DNA of 39,527 nt, taken from the NCBI GenBank assembly GCA_023129075.1, contig JAGMCT010000003.1, positions 1 through 39,527 of the forward strand. The letters are read 5' to 3'. How positions within the stretch are numbered: the first letter of the stretch is position 1; each line of letters begins with the position of its first letter. A model generated the notes under the pieces. It was not told the origin of the DNA and ran no database searches. It worked only from the letters and a program-made list of their open reading frames with translations. This DNA is from Microcaldota archaeon (lineage in GTDB: Archaea > Micrarchaeota > Micrarchaeia > Anstonellales > Bilamarchaeaceae). Positions 32,793 to 39,527 of the stretch are shown here, piece after piece. Made by a program: the position numbers and the translations under genes.

Positions 32793-35765
32793 ATGAAATT
32801 TAGGAAGATTGGGGATAAAAACGAAGGAAATAAAAAAGTACTTCAATTCCCATTCAAAAAAAGAAAACTTTCCTCGGACAAGGATTACAAACAGGCTCTT
32901 CTTGAGATTGTAAAGGATACCGGAAATATTGCCCTTCTTGCACTGCTTGAAGGCGAAGCGGTGTTTAAGAAGATTGAAGAAGAGGAGGATAAACCGAGCG
33001 AAGGAGAGGAGGAGAATAAGAAGCCCGAAAAAAAGGTAAAGCTGATAGAGCTGCCTAAGGTAAACATACAGAAGATTGTAGACGCCAACAAAGACCTTAA
33101 CCTATTTGAAAGAAAGGTCCTTTACCTTAACGGAATTATTTCTCATCTTATTGATGAAGGGCAAAATGCAGTAGTTGTGGAATTTTTTATTGTAAAGGAC
33201 AATGAAGGCAGTTTGGTAGGAAATCCCGAAACAATAGAAAAACTACTTACAAGCTCTACATGGAAGGTTGCAAATCTTTACTTCTCCATAGATACTCTTT
33301 ACGATATGGCCTGCTATAATATGTTTATTGATATTTTAATAGAAAATATGGACCACACCATTTACTGGAAGCCATTTCTTGATGAGATAAAGGACCTGCA
33401 TCCAAGCGAGCAGTTTGCTGTTCTTATTGGTGCAGATGATGAGGGAAAGCTTGATATATACATAAAGCAATGGATTGAAAATACGGCAGTTCTTTATGCA
33501 GAGGCTGTTGAAGGAGGGGGGTTTGAAGTAATAGCAAGGATTCTGAGCCATGGGGCTGAACTTAAGGTGGAGCAGATAGAAGGAGAGGAAGGACCACATA
33601 CAACAATCAATGGAGATATATTCCTTCCGCCTTACAAGAACAGGTTTGATACCAGAGAACTCAACCTAATCAGCTATGAAACAGACCTTTACCATGAAGC
33701 AGGACATCACAGGTATGCTTCCTTTGAAATAAATCTTCATCCGGATGCCCTTGATTATAAGGTGCTTGGACTAGATGCAGAGATAGTTCCAAAAAAGAGA
33801 ATGTTCAGAAAAGGAGAGCAGATTCGTACTTCTATTGGAGGAAAGGAAGATACCATTGAAGTTGCTGAAGACTGCGAGGGTTTTCTGCTGACCTCAAGAA
33901 AAGATGGTTTACAGTCAACCGAGATTCATTTCCCTATAAGGAATTACAATGATGTGGGGAGAATGTTCAAATACCCTCAGCTTTTTTACTTTCTTCATAA
34001 TATTTATGATGACAGAAGGGTTGACCACTGCACGGTTACAGAGAATCCAGGCCTTAGCAAGAAATACGTAGAGGATAAGCTTGCCTCGCTCAAAAAAAGG
34101 CCCGAGTTAAAATCCCTAATGGAGCAGACAGAAGGAGACATGGAAGAAAGGCAGAACGAATTTCAGATTGTTCTTGAGCTTGCACTCCAGAAGATAATAA
34201 CAGGAAAAACAAAAGAAGAAATTCCCCCTGAATACAAGGATAATGTTAATGAACTCTACTTTCTTGCCCTTGAGATGGATTCAGTAATAGCATCTCTTGA
34301 AGATACATTCCATGATATTAAAGGCAATCCGCTCACAGACGGTACAGATTCATTCAATGTTTCTGCAAAGGCATACTATGTTCTTGAGCCCCTTGTTGAT
34401 GAGATAGCAAAAAAGATGGGCAGGGAGCTTAAGAAGGAGGACATTCCCGAGGACATGAGGGGTTCCAGTACAGACCTAAGCAACCCCAGTTCAAGTCCAC
34501 AGGTAAAAAATAAGAAGCCGTCCAGAAAGAAAGGTTTCAATCCCCTTGGGAATCCATATGATGATTCTCAACAGCAGGATTCGGAAGAAGGAGAAGACCC
34601 CAATGGAAAGGAGGGAGAAAAAGACCCGTTCCAGCCAAAGAGAGAAAAGAAACCTGGAGAAGGCAAGGATAAAGAACCCAAAGAAGGAGACAAGAGAAAA
34701 GAAGGAAAGGAAAATAGTGAAAAAAATGACAAAAAAGGAGAAGGAGAAGAAAACGACAAGAAAGCCAAAGGAGAAGAAAATGATGGGAAAGAGCAGGATA
34801 AGAAGGAAAACCAGTCCTCTGAAGATAAATCCTCAAAGGATTCTGGACCTGTTGAAAAGCCCCAGCCATACACAAAAGGAAAAAAGGAACACCATTATGA
34901 TGAATGGGTGGAAAAGGATAATGAAAAAGGATACAAAAAAGCCACAGCAAAGGTAACCGAAAGATTCAGCAGAGAAAAGGAGAAAACAAATCCGAGTAAG
35001 ACACTTGCTGACAGGATTTCAAGGATGTTTCTTCCGCATGCTCCGAAAGAAGGAAAATTAATAAGACCTATGGATTCAGGAGATATAGATATAGAACTTT
35101 ATAACGAATGGAGGACTGCAAAAAAAACAGGAACGATTCTTCCTCCGGATTATTATTCAACAGTAGAGCACAGAAAGAGAAGCGTTAGGGTTCTCATACT
35201 TATAGATGGAAGCCAGTCCATGGAAGAAGGCCAGAAACTGCAGACAGCCTTTGATTCAGCAGCGCTTGTAGGAACTGCAGCAAATATCCTTAAGGATAAA
35301 TTAGAGGTTTATGTAATGGCAGGAGGCAGGGATGTGGATTTCGTAGTCTGTAAAAAAGAAGAAGAAAAAGATGTTTTTCTTCCAAAGGACAGGCCCAGCG
35401 GTGCAACACCTCTTGCAGCTTCCATAAGGCACGTAAATGCAAGGGCCCAGTACCTTAATAAAAAGAATCCAAAGAAGTTTACCCATGTTATAGTAATTAC
35501 AGACGGTCAGCCAAATTGCTCTGAAACCCCTGTGCAGAATACAATGAGAGCTGTTGAGGAGATAAGAAAATCAGGGATTGGAAAGATTCCGCCTTCAGTA
35601 TTCGGAATAACTGTTGCAGGGAGTGATTCAGAAAAAGAGAGTTTTACAAATACTTACAGGGAAATATTCGGACCCCGCGACTTCAGGTGCATAAGAAGCA
35701 TAAACCAGCTTCCAAAGATTCTTATTGATTATTACAAAAGAAGGATTTTTCCGTTTGCAAAGTAA
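32793..35765 (+). CDS. Large VWA-domain protein with HExxH metallopeptidase-like motif
   Basis: The 990-aa protein has four visible parts. (1) A helical N-terminal region (about 1-245) is repeated as a separate protein at 35862. (2) A central region holds YETDLYHEAGHHRYA, with His301-Glu302-Ala-Gly-His305 as a zinc-type HExxH, and about 100 residues later NIYDDRRVDH (Asp406, Asp407) as a possible third ligand. (3) A long Lys/Glu/Asp linker covers about 560-705. (4) The C-terminal VWA domain has MIDAS motifs LIDGSQS (Asp805), GATPLA and TDGQPN. The plan resembles CobT-like or DUF2201-type putative metallopeptidase/VWA proteins. It probably acts with the MoxR ATPase. Protease activity is inferred from the motif only. 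Confidence 0.85.
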   Translation: MKFRKIGDKNEGNKKVLQFPFKKRKLSSDKDYKQALLEIVKDTGNIALLALLEGEAVFKKIEEEEDKPSEGEEENKKPEKKVKLIELPKVNIQKIVDANKDLNLFERKVLYLNGIISHLIDEGQNAVVVEFFIVKDNEGSLVGNPETIEKLLTSSTWKVANLYFSIDTLYDMACYNMFIDILIENMDHTIYWKPFLDEIKDLHPSEQFAVLIGADDEGKLDIYIKQWIENTAVLYAEAVEGGGFEVIARILSHGAELKVEQIEGEEGPHTTINGDIFLPPYKNRFDTRELNLISYETDLYHEAGHHRYASFEINLHPDALDYKVLGLDAEIVPKKRMFRKGEQIRTSIGGKEDTIEVAEDCEGFLLTSRKDGLQSTEIHFPIRNYNDVGRMFKYPQLFYFLHNIYDDRRVDHCTVTENPGLSKKYVEDKLASLKKRPELKSLMEQTEGDMEERQNEFQIVLELALQKIITGKTKEEIPPEYKDNVNELYFLALEMDSVIASLEDTFHDIKGNPLTDGTDSFNVSAKAYYVLEPLVDEIAKKMGRELKKEDIPEDMRGSSTDLSNPSSSPQVKNKKPSRKKGFNPLGNPYDDSQQQDSEEGEDPNGKEGEKDPFQPKREKKPGEGKDKEPKEGDKRKEGKENSEKNDKKGEGEENDKKAKGEENDGKEQDKKENQSSEDKSSKDSGPVEKPQPYTKGKKEHHYDEWVEKDNEKGYKKATAKVTERFSREKEKTNPSKTLADRISRMFLPHAPKEGKLIRPMDSGDIDIELYNEWRTAKKTGTILPPDYYSTVEHRKRSVRVLILIDGSQSMEEGQKLQTAFDSAALVGTAANILKDKLEVYVMAGGRDVDFVVCKKEEEKDVFLPKDRPSGATPLAASIRHVNARAQYLNKKNPKKFTHVIVITDGQPNCSETPVQNTMRAVEEIRKSGIGKIPPSVFGITVAGSDSEKESFTNTYREIFGPRDFRCIRSINQLPKILIDYYKRRIFPFAK

Positions 35766-35817
35766 TGCTATTTAGATAAGGTCTTAATCTCTTACATATT
35801 TTAACATTAAGACATAC

Positions 35818-35856
35818 ATTTAAAAACATTTCCATACACTTAATATATTAGGTGAT
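35818..35856 (+). promoter_or_regulatory. Promoter of the short VWA-protein paralogue
   Basis: ATTTAAAAACATTTCCATAC is followed by TTAGGTGAT and the ATG at 35862. It closely matches the promoter at 31682 before the MoxR gene, with nearly the same TATA-to-start distance (44 versus 42 nt). Confidence 0.55.
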
Positions 35857-35861
35857 CAAAG

Positions 35862-36488
35862 ATGACAAGTAAATTAGGAAATAAGGAGTTAAGAAATAAG
35901 GTAAGAGAAAGAAAAAAGCATATGTCTCTAGCTGAACTAGCTGAAAGGGGCACAATTAAGTTAAAACCACACACAGCCAAAGAAATCGAGCTTTTAAATA
36001 TTGTTAGGAGCACCAGAAATACACCTTTGTTTGAATTGATGGCGAATATGGATAGTTCTGATATGAAGCAGATAGTAAAAACGAATAAGAATACTGCCGT
36101 TTTTGAGAAAAAAATTAAATGGATTAATGCTATTACTATGGAATTAGTAAATAGAGAATGGTTTTCTTCGATTACTAATTTATTTGCTGGAAAAACAACA
36201 GAAGAGAAACTGGTTGGCAACCCAGCCTCAGTCAAGAAATTGCTCGTATCCGATATAAAAAACATCAAGAATGTCTATTATGCGCTGGACTTTTTCAAGG
36301 ATGATGGTTCACTCTACTCTGTTTTCGTTGATAATGTAATTAAGTATACAAAGCTTTCTCCTGACTGGAAGCCATTACTGGATAAGATAAAAAATATGGA
36401 ACCCGCCGAGCAATTCTCGGTTCTTCTTGGAACTCATGATAACTCTGGGTTTGTTAAGAAGTTTGTAGAAAACAATACTAAGCAATAA
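35862..36488 (+). CDS. Stand-alone paralogue of the N-terminal region of the HExxH-VWA protein
   Basis: The 208-aa protein aligns with about residues 30-245 of the protein at 32793. Shared positions include the LVGNPxxxxKLL block, the NxYxxxD block, WKPxLDxIK and PxEQFxVLxG. It stops before the region holding HExxH, and has no linker or VWA domain. It ends with its own stop, has a GGTGA ribosome-binding site and a promoter, and is followed by a terminator hairpin. It therefore looks like a functional gene and not a decayed fragment. It could bind the same partner as the large protein and act as adaptor or competitor (inference). Confidence 0.82.
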   Translation: MTSKLGNKELRNKVRERKKHMSLAELAERGTIKLKPHTAKEIELLNIVRSTRNTPLFELMANMDSSDMKQIVKTNKNTAVFEKKIKWINAITMELVNREWFSSITNLFAGKTTEEKLVGNPASVKKLLVSDIKNIKNVYYALDFFKDDGSLYSVFVDNVIKYTKLSPDWKPLLDKIKNMEPAEQFSVLLGTHDNSGFVKKFVENNTKQ

Positions 36489-36496
36489 ATATATTG

Positions 36497-36537
36497 CAGA
36501 ATATAGGAATTAATCACAAAACTATATTCTGTTTTTT
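36497..36537 (+). terminator. Hairpin terminator overlapping the end of the radical SAM gene
   Basis: CAGAATATAG (36497-36506) and CTATATTCTG (36522-36531) are perfect 10-bp inverted repeats with a 15-nt loop, followed by TTTTTT. This fits an intrinsic terminator for the short paralogue gene. The right arm also encodes the last residues of the convergent radical SAM protein. Confidence 0.6.
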
Positions 36538-37524
36538 CCCGCATTTAGGACACTTTGCTTCTTTTAATTTATTTTCAATCACCCCAAACCCTCTTCTTTC
36601 AATTAACAGTTCCCCGCAGTTATAACAATAGGTGCTTTCGGTTTCCACATCCCCCCTGTTCCCGGTGTAAGCATATCTTACCCCCTCCTCCATTGCAATA
36701 CTTCTTGCCTTCTTCAATGTCTCCAATTTCGTGGGCGGTGTATCCATCATCCTGAACGCAGGATAAAATGCAGTAAAATGCAATGGAATATCCTTATCCA
36801 GCTCAGCAACCCATTTGCTCAATGCTCTTATATCCTCTTCCCCATCATTGTACCCGGGAATTATCAGATTAATCAATTCTATATGCATCACTTTATGCAG
36901 TTCTTTTATATCCTGCAGTACATACTCCAGCTCAACATTGTAGCACAATTCCTTATAGGTTTTTTCATCAAATCCTTTCAAATCTATCCTTGAGGCATCT
37001 ATCAATCCTTTCATCTCTTTTATTGCAGCAGGAGTCATGTATCCATTCGTTACAAATACATTGAATATCCCTTCTTTTTTTGCAATCCTTGCCGTGTCCA
37101 GTGCATACTCCATAAAAATAGTCGGTTCTGTATACGTATATGCAATCCCAGGAAGATTCTTCTCTTTTGTTATCTCCACTATCCTTTCAGGAGAAAGCTC
37201 TTCCCCATGTATCTCTTTAAACGCATTGCTTATATCCCAATTCTGACAGAATTCACATCTAAAATTGCACCCCACAGTTGCAAAGGAAAAAACCTCTGCC
37301 CCAGGCTTAAAATGATAAAATGGCTTTTTTTCTATTGCATCTATATTTGTAGCAACAGCTTTCCCATAATTCAGGGAATATAATTTTCCATCTCTATTCT
37401 CCCTTACTCTGCAGAAACCCCTTGCTCCATCCTCTATCCTGCACATCCTGTGGCATAAATAGCACAATATTTCTTTATTCTCCAATTTTTTATACAGAAT
37501 TGCCTCTTTCATATTCTCCCTCAT
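36514..37524 (-). CDS. amrS: AmmeMemoRadiSam system radical SAM enzyme
   Basis: The 336-aa protein matches the AmmeMemoRadiSam radical SAM family (related to pyruvate formate-lyase activases). It has an N-terminal cysteine set CYLCHRMCRIEDGARGFC, the [4Fe-4S]-binding CxxxCxxC in GCNFRCEFCQNWD (Cys86, 90, 93), YTYTEPTIFMEYA, VTNGYMTPAAI, RIDLKGFDEKTYKEL and a C-terminal zinc-finger-like CYNCGELL/CPKCGKK. It reductively cleaves SAM to make a radical; the substrate is not known. Its ATG overlaps the stop of the hydrogenase gene in ATGA, so the two are translationally coupled. MEMO1 and AMMECR1 partners are elsewhere in the window. Confidence 0.94.
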   Translation of the reverse strand: MRENMKEAILYKKLENKEILCYLCHRMCRIEDGARGFCRVRENRDGKLYSLNYGKAVATNIDAIEKKPFYHFKPGAEVFSFATVGCNFRCEFCQNWDISNAFKEIHGEELSPERIVEITKEKNLPGIAYTYTEPTIFMEYALDTARIAKKEGIFNVFVTNGYMTPAAIKEMKGLIDASRIDLKGFDEKTYKELCYNVELEYVLQDIKELHKVMHIELINLIIPGYNDGEEDIRALSKWVAELDKDIPLHFTAFYPAFRMMDTPPTKLETLKKARSIAMEEGVRYAYTGNRGDVETESTYCYNCGELLIERRGFGVIENKLKEAKCPKCGKKQNIVL

Positions 37525-38633
37525 ATAGGATGTTTTCTTTCGTAATGCCAGTTAAAGTGCAGATGTTTTACTGCTTCTGCACTTCCTGCTTCTCCGAGCC
37601 ATTCCTTATATATCCTTTGCACTATCGGATTTTCAGAAGGAACCCTGCTTTCTTTTGCATCAGCAGCCCCCCGCATTCCTTTTCCTCTTTTTTTTATTTT
37701 TTCCAGTTCAAAAGGCAGAGTCTGGCCAGGTCCTCCAACACAACCCATTGGACAGGCCATAACTTCAATAAACTGCAGGTTTTTTCCTTGTTTTAATTCT
37801 TTCATAATATTTTCAAAGTGGGAAAGTCCGTATACAATAGCAGTATTTAATTTCATTTTCCCTATTTCAACTGTTTTTTCCCTTATACTTTCATTCTTCC
37901 TGAACGCTTCGTCCGGCTCTTCCTTAAGCAAAACAGACAATTGATTTAGAAATGCTTCTGTAAGCCCTCCGGTAACACCAAATATTGTTCCGCTCCTGCT
38001 TCCGCAGGGTAAATACTCAGAGAATTTTCCAGGTTCCATATCCTTTATATCCAATTCTTCTTTTCTTGCCCAATCCCCTAATTCACTGGTAGTTATTACA
38101 TAATCCACATATTTTATCCCGTCTGAATTTCTAAATAATGTTTCATATTTTTTCAATGAACACGGCATTATTCCAACAACTATAATTTCTTCGGGTTTTT
38201 TCCCTATTTTCTTTCCCATATAATATTTTACCACACTTCCTATTGCCATCATTGGAGAAACAATCAGTCCAAGTTGGTTATAAATCTCAGGATACCTCTG
38301 TTTGCAATATCTCCTCCACCCAACACAACAGGAATTAAAATGAGGGTGTGAAAATTTCTTTCCTTTTTTAATCATCTCTGCAAATTGACTGGCTTCTTCA
38401 TAGATAAGCAAATCAGCTCCAAGAGGAGTATCCACCACTTCATAGAACCCAAGTTTTTTTAATAGAGAAATTGTTTTTCCGGTTAAATCCAGCCCGACTT
38501 CCAGTCCGAATTCCTCTCCAATAGAAACCCTCACCGCAGGAGCCAGTTGTGCAACAACTGTTTTTCCGTTTTTGATTTCTTCCTTTATCTTAAGAATAAG
38601 CTCTTTTGTTTTACCCATGTAGATTTCTTCCAT
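37521..38633 (-). CDS. Minimal [FeFe] hydrogenase, H-cluster domain only
   Basis: The 370-aa protein carries all H-cluster signatures: PLGADLLIYEE, L1 NSCCVGW (Cys102, Cys103; canonical TSCCPxW), SPMMAIGSVVK, L2 MPCSLKKYE (Cys158), SGTIFGVTGGLTEAFLN, and L3 EVMACPMGCVGGPGQ (Cys294, Cys298). The C-terminal LHFNWHYERK is like the family's LHTxY end. The four cluster ligands and the proton-relay Cys are present, which argues against a NARF-like relic. No N-terminal ferredoxin or accessory FeS domain exists, so the electron partner is unknown. H2 production or uptake is inferred. A longer frame opens at GTG 38651 within GGTGAG. The TATA box 38664-38655 supports a leaderless ATG at 38633. HydE, HydF and HydG are not in the window. 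Confidence 0.9.
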   Translation of the reverse strand: MEEIYMGKTKELILKIKEEIKNGKTVVAQLAPAVRVSIGEEFGLEVGLDLTGKTISLLKKLGFYEVVDTPLGADLLIYEEASQFAEMIKKGKKFSHPHFNSCCVGWRRYCKQRYPEIYNQLGLIVSPMMAIGSVVKYYMGKKIGKKPEEIIVVGIMPCSLKKYETLFRNSDGIKYVDYVITTSELGDWARKEELDIKDMEPGKFSEYLPCGSRSGTIFGVTGGLTEAFLNQLSVLLKEEPDEAFRKNESIREKTVEIGKMKLNTAIVYGLSHFENIMKELKQGKNLQFIEVMACPMGCVGGPGQTLPFELEKIKKRGKGMRGAADAKESRVPSENPIVQRIYKEWLGEAGSAEAVKHLHFNWHYERKHPI

Positions 38634-38654
38634 ATTCTTCTTTTTTCTCACCTA

Positions 38655-38664
38655 TTTTTATAAA
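38655..38664 (-). promoter_or_regulatory. Promoter of the hydrogenase / radical SAM operon
   Basis: On the minus strand TTTATAAAAA is centred about 26 nt before the ATG at 38633, the spacing for a leaderless transcript. A GGTGA also follows, 14 nt before that ATG, which is too far for an ideal ribosome-binding site. Confidence 0.5.
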
Positions 38665-38719
38665 CCTTTAGTGAAATAGATTTGTTGTTATCAATTTTAC
38701 TGCTGAAGCTCCCCGAAAC

Positions 38720-38780
38720 CTTTAAAAAACATTCCCTTAGAACTATAATAACTTTTTTCTATTGAAGAGGTATGAGGTGA
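38720..38780 (+). promoter_or_regulatory. Promoter and ribosome-binding site of EF-1 alpha
   Basis: CTTTAAAAAA at 38720-38729 is a TATA-like box. A strong GAGGTGA at 38774-38780 lies five bases before the ATG at 38786 and decides it over the out-of-frame ATG at 38782. Confidence 0.55.
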
Positions 38781-38785
38781 AATGT

Positions 38786-39527
38786 ATGGCAGAAAAGGAA
38801 CATATGAACTTAGTGTTCATTGGACACGTTGATGCAGGCAAGTCTACCGCAGTTGGTAGGGTACTTTATGATACAGGGGCGCTTCCTGAGCAGGCTTTAA
38901 GAAAGTTGAAAGAGGAGGCAGAAAAGCTCGGTAAGGCAACATTTGAGTTCGCATTTACAATGGACACCCTCAAAGAAGAACGAGAGAGAGGAGTTACCAT
39001 AGATGTTGCTCACAAAGACTTCCAGTCAGCTAAGTATTACTTCACTATTATTGATGCACCCGGACACAGAGACTTCATTAAGAACATGATTACAGGTGCT
39101 TCACAGGCTGATGCTGCAGTTCTTGTTGTTTCAGCAAAAGATGGTGTGCAGCCGCAGACCAAGGAGCATGCATTTCTTGCAAAGGTTCTTGGTATCAAAC
39201 AATTTGTAATTCTCCTTAATAAGATGGATGCTGTGGATTATTCCGAGGATAAATATAAGGAAGTAGAAAAACAGGTTCAGGAGCTTCTTACAAGCATGGG
39301 TTACAAGATGGAGGATGTGAAATTTATTCCAGTTTCTGCTTATTATGGAGACAACCTTGCAAAGAAATCCGAAAAGATGGCTTGGTTCAAAGGACCAACC
39401 CTTCTTGAGGTTCTTGATATGTTTAAGGTGCCTCCAAGGCCTACGGATAAACCTCTAAGACTTCCAATTCAGGATGTATTCACTATAACCGGTCATGGAA
39501 CCGTTCCTGTAGGAAGGGTTGAAACTG
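38786..39527 (+). CDS. tuf: Translation elongation factor EF-1 alpha (3' end outside window)
   Basis: EF-1 alpha (EF-Tu) delivers aminoacyl-tRNA to the ribosome as a GTPase. The 247 visible codons contain the P-loop GHVDAGKST (residues 13-21), switch [32 protein letters not shown] with the catalytic His region, NKMD and VSAYYGDNL, followed by the start of domain 2 ([22 protein letters not shown]). The gene runs off the right edge. No long frame remains on the minus strand here. Confidence 0.97.
   Translation, partial: MAEKEHMNLVFIGHVDAGKSTAVGRVLYDTGALPEQALRKLKEEAEKLGKATFEFAFTMDTLKEERERGVTIDVAHKDFQSAKYYFTIIDAPGHRDFIKNMITGASQADAAVLVVSAKDGVQPQTKEHAFLAKVLGIKQFVILLNKMDAVDYSEDKYKEVEKQVQELLTSMGYKMEDVKFIPVSAYYGDNLAKKSEKMAWFKGPTLLEVLDMFKVPPRPTDKPLRLPIQDVFTITGHGTVPVGRVET

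Noticed and set aside
34546-34956. A 136-aa very basic frame overlapping the VWA protein in another phase
   Set aside because: It is the shifted reading of the Lys/Glu-rich linker codons. The VWA frame is open on both sides and has recognised domains.
31724-35765. MoxR and VWA pair as a cobalt or magnesium chelatase (CobS/CobT)
   Set aside because: The large protein has an HExxH region and a long extra N-terminus, and no chelatase large subunit or cobalamin/chlorophyll genes are nearby. Only a distant relation is supported.
37521-38633. Classification of the hydrogenase-like protein as a NARF/Nar1 FeS assembly protein
   Set aside because: It keeps both Cys of L1, the L2 MPCxxK and the full L3 motif, and it lacks the N-terminal FeS cysteines typical of Nar1.

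Overview
The window is a gene-dense stretch of an archaeal chromosome. This rests on an A-type ATP synthase operon, ribosomal protein L15e, Sec61 beta, EF-1 alpha, an Hjc-type Holliday junction resolvase, a type 2 isopentenyl-diphosphate isomerase and RtcB. It also rests on archaeal promoters: TTTAWA-type TATA boxes about 26 nt before leaderless starts, or GGTGA ribosome-binding sites. No single gene fixes the lineage. The very compact [FeFe] hydrogenase, the giant secreted protein and the many short unknown proteins would suit a DPANN-type archaeon, but that is inference. I see no tRNA, rRNA, CRISPR array or insertion sequence, and no stretch over about 300 bases without a gene.

Layout. 1-4358 (minus) is the 5' part of a giant secreted protein. 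4463-7767 (plus) holds rtcB, a MEMO1-family gene and fni (IDI-2). 7764-11054 (minus) holds hjc, then a small envelope cluster (an unknown 315-aa protein, a signal-peptide protein and a lipoprotein), then a small winged-helix-like gene. 11119-12412 (plus) holds a winged-helix regulator and an M24 peptidase. 12422-16016 holds a DsbA-like membrane-anchored protein (minus), Sec61 beta (plus) and an operon of AMMECR1, a possible AbrB/winged-helix protein and an HD phosphohydrolase (minus). 16093-22047 is an island of ankyrin and HEAT-like repeat proteins interrupted by a large DUF1998-type helicase. 22049-30962 has L15e facing away from the complete ATP synthase operon H-I-K-E-C-F-A-B-D. 31018-36488 holds another HEAT-like gene, a MoxR AAA+ ATPase, a 990-aa protein with an HExxH motif and a VWA domain, and a shorter paralogue of that protein's N-terminus. 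36514-38633 (minus) is a two-gene operon of a minimal [FeFe] hydrogenase H-cluster protein and the radical SAM enzyme of the AmmeMemoRadiSam system. The window ends inside EF-1 alpha.

Three things stand out. First, five proteins of two repeat classes (three ankyrin, two HEAT-like) end in the same C-terminal module with an RKPxxxPxxNxLKR-like tail. One of them lies directly upstream of the MoxR / HExxH-VWA pair, so tail, repeat proteins and AAA+ machine may form one undescribed system (inference). Second, a hydrogenase reduced to the H-cluster domain is translationally coupled to a radical SAM enzyme. Third, all three parts of the widespread but poorly understood AmmeMemoRadiSam set (MEMO1, AMMECR1, radical SAM) lie in this window in separate operons.

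Several longest-frame starts begin with a GTG that is really part of the GGTGA ribosome-binding site. I moved those starts to the downstream ATG and say so in each entry.
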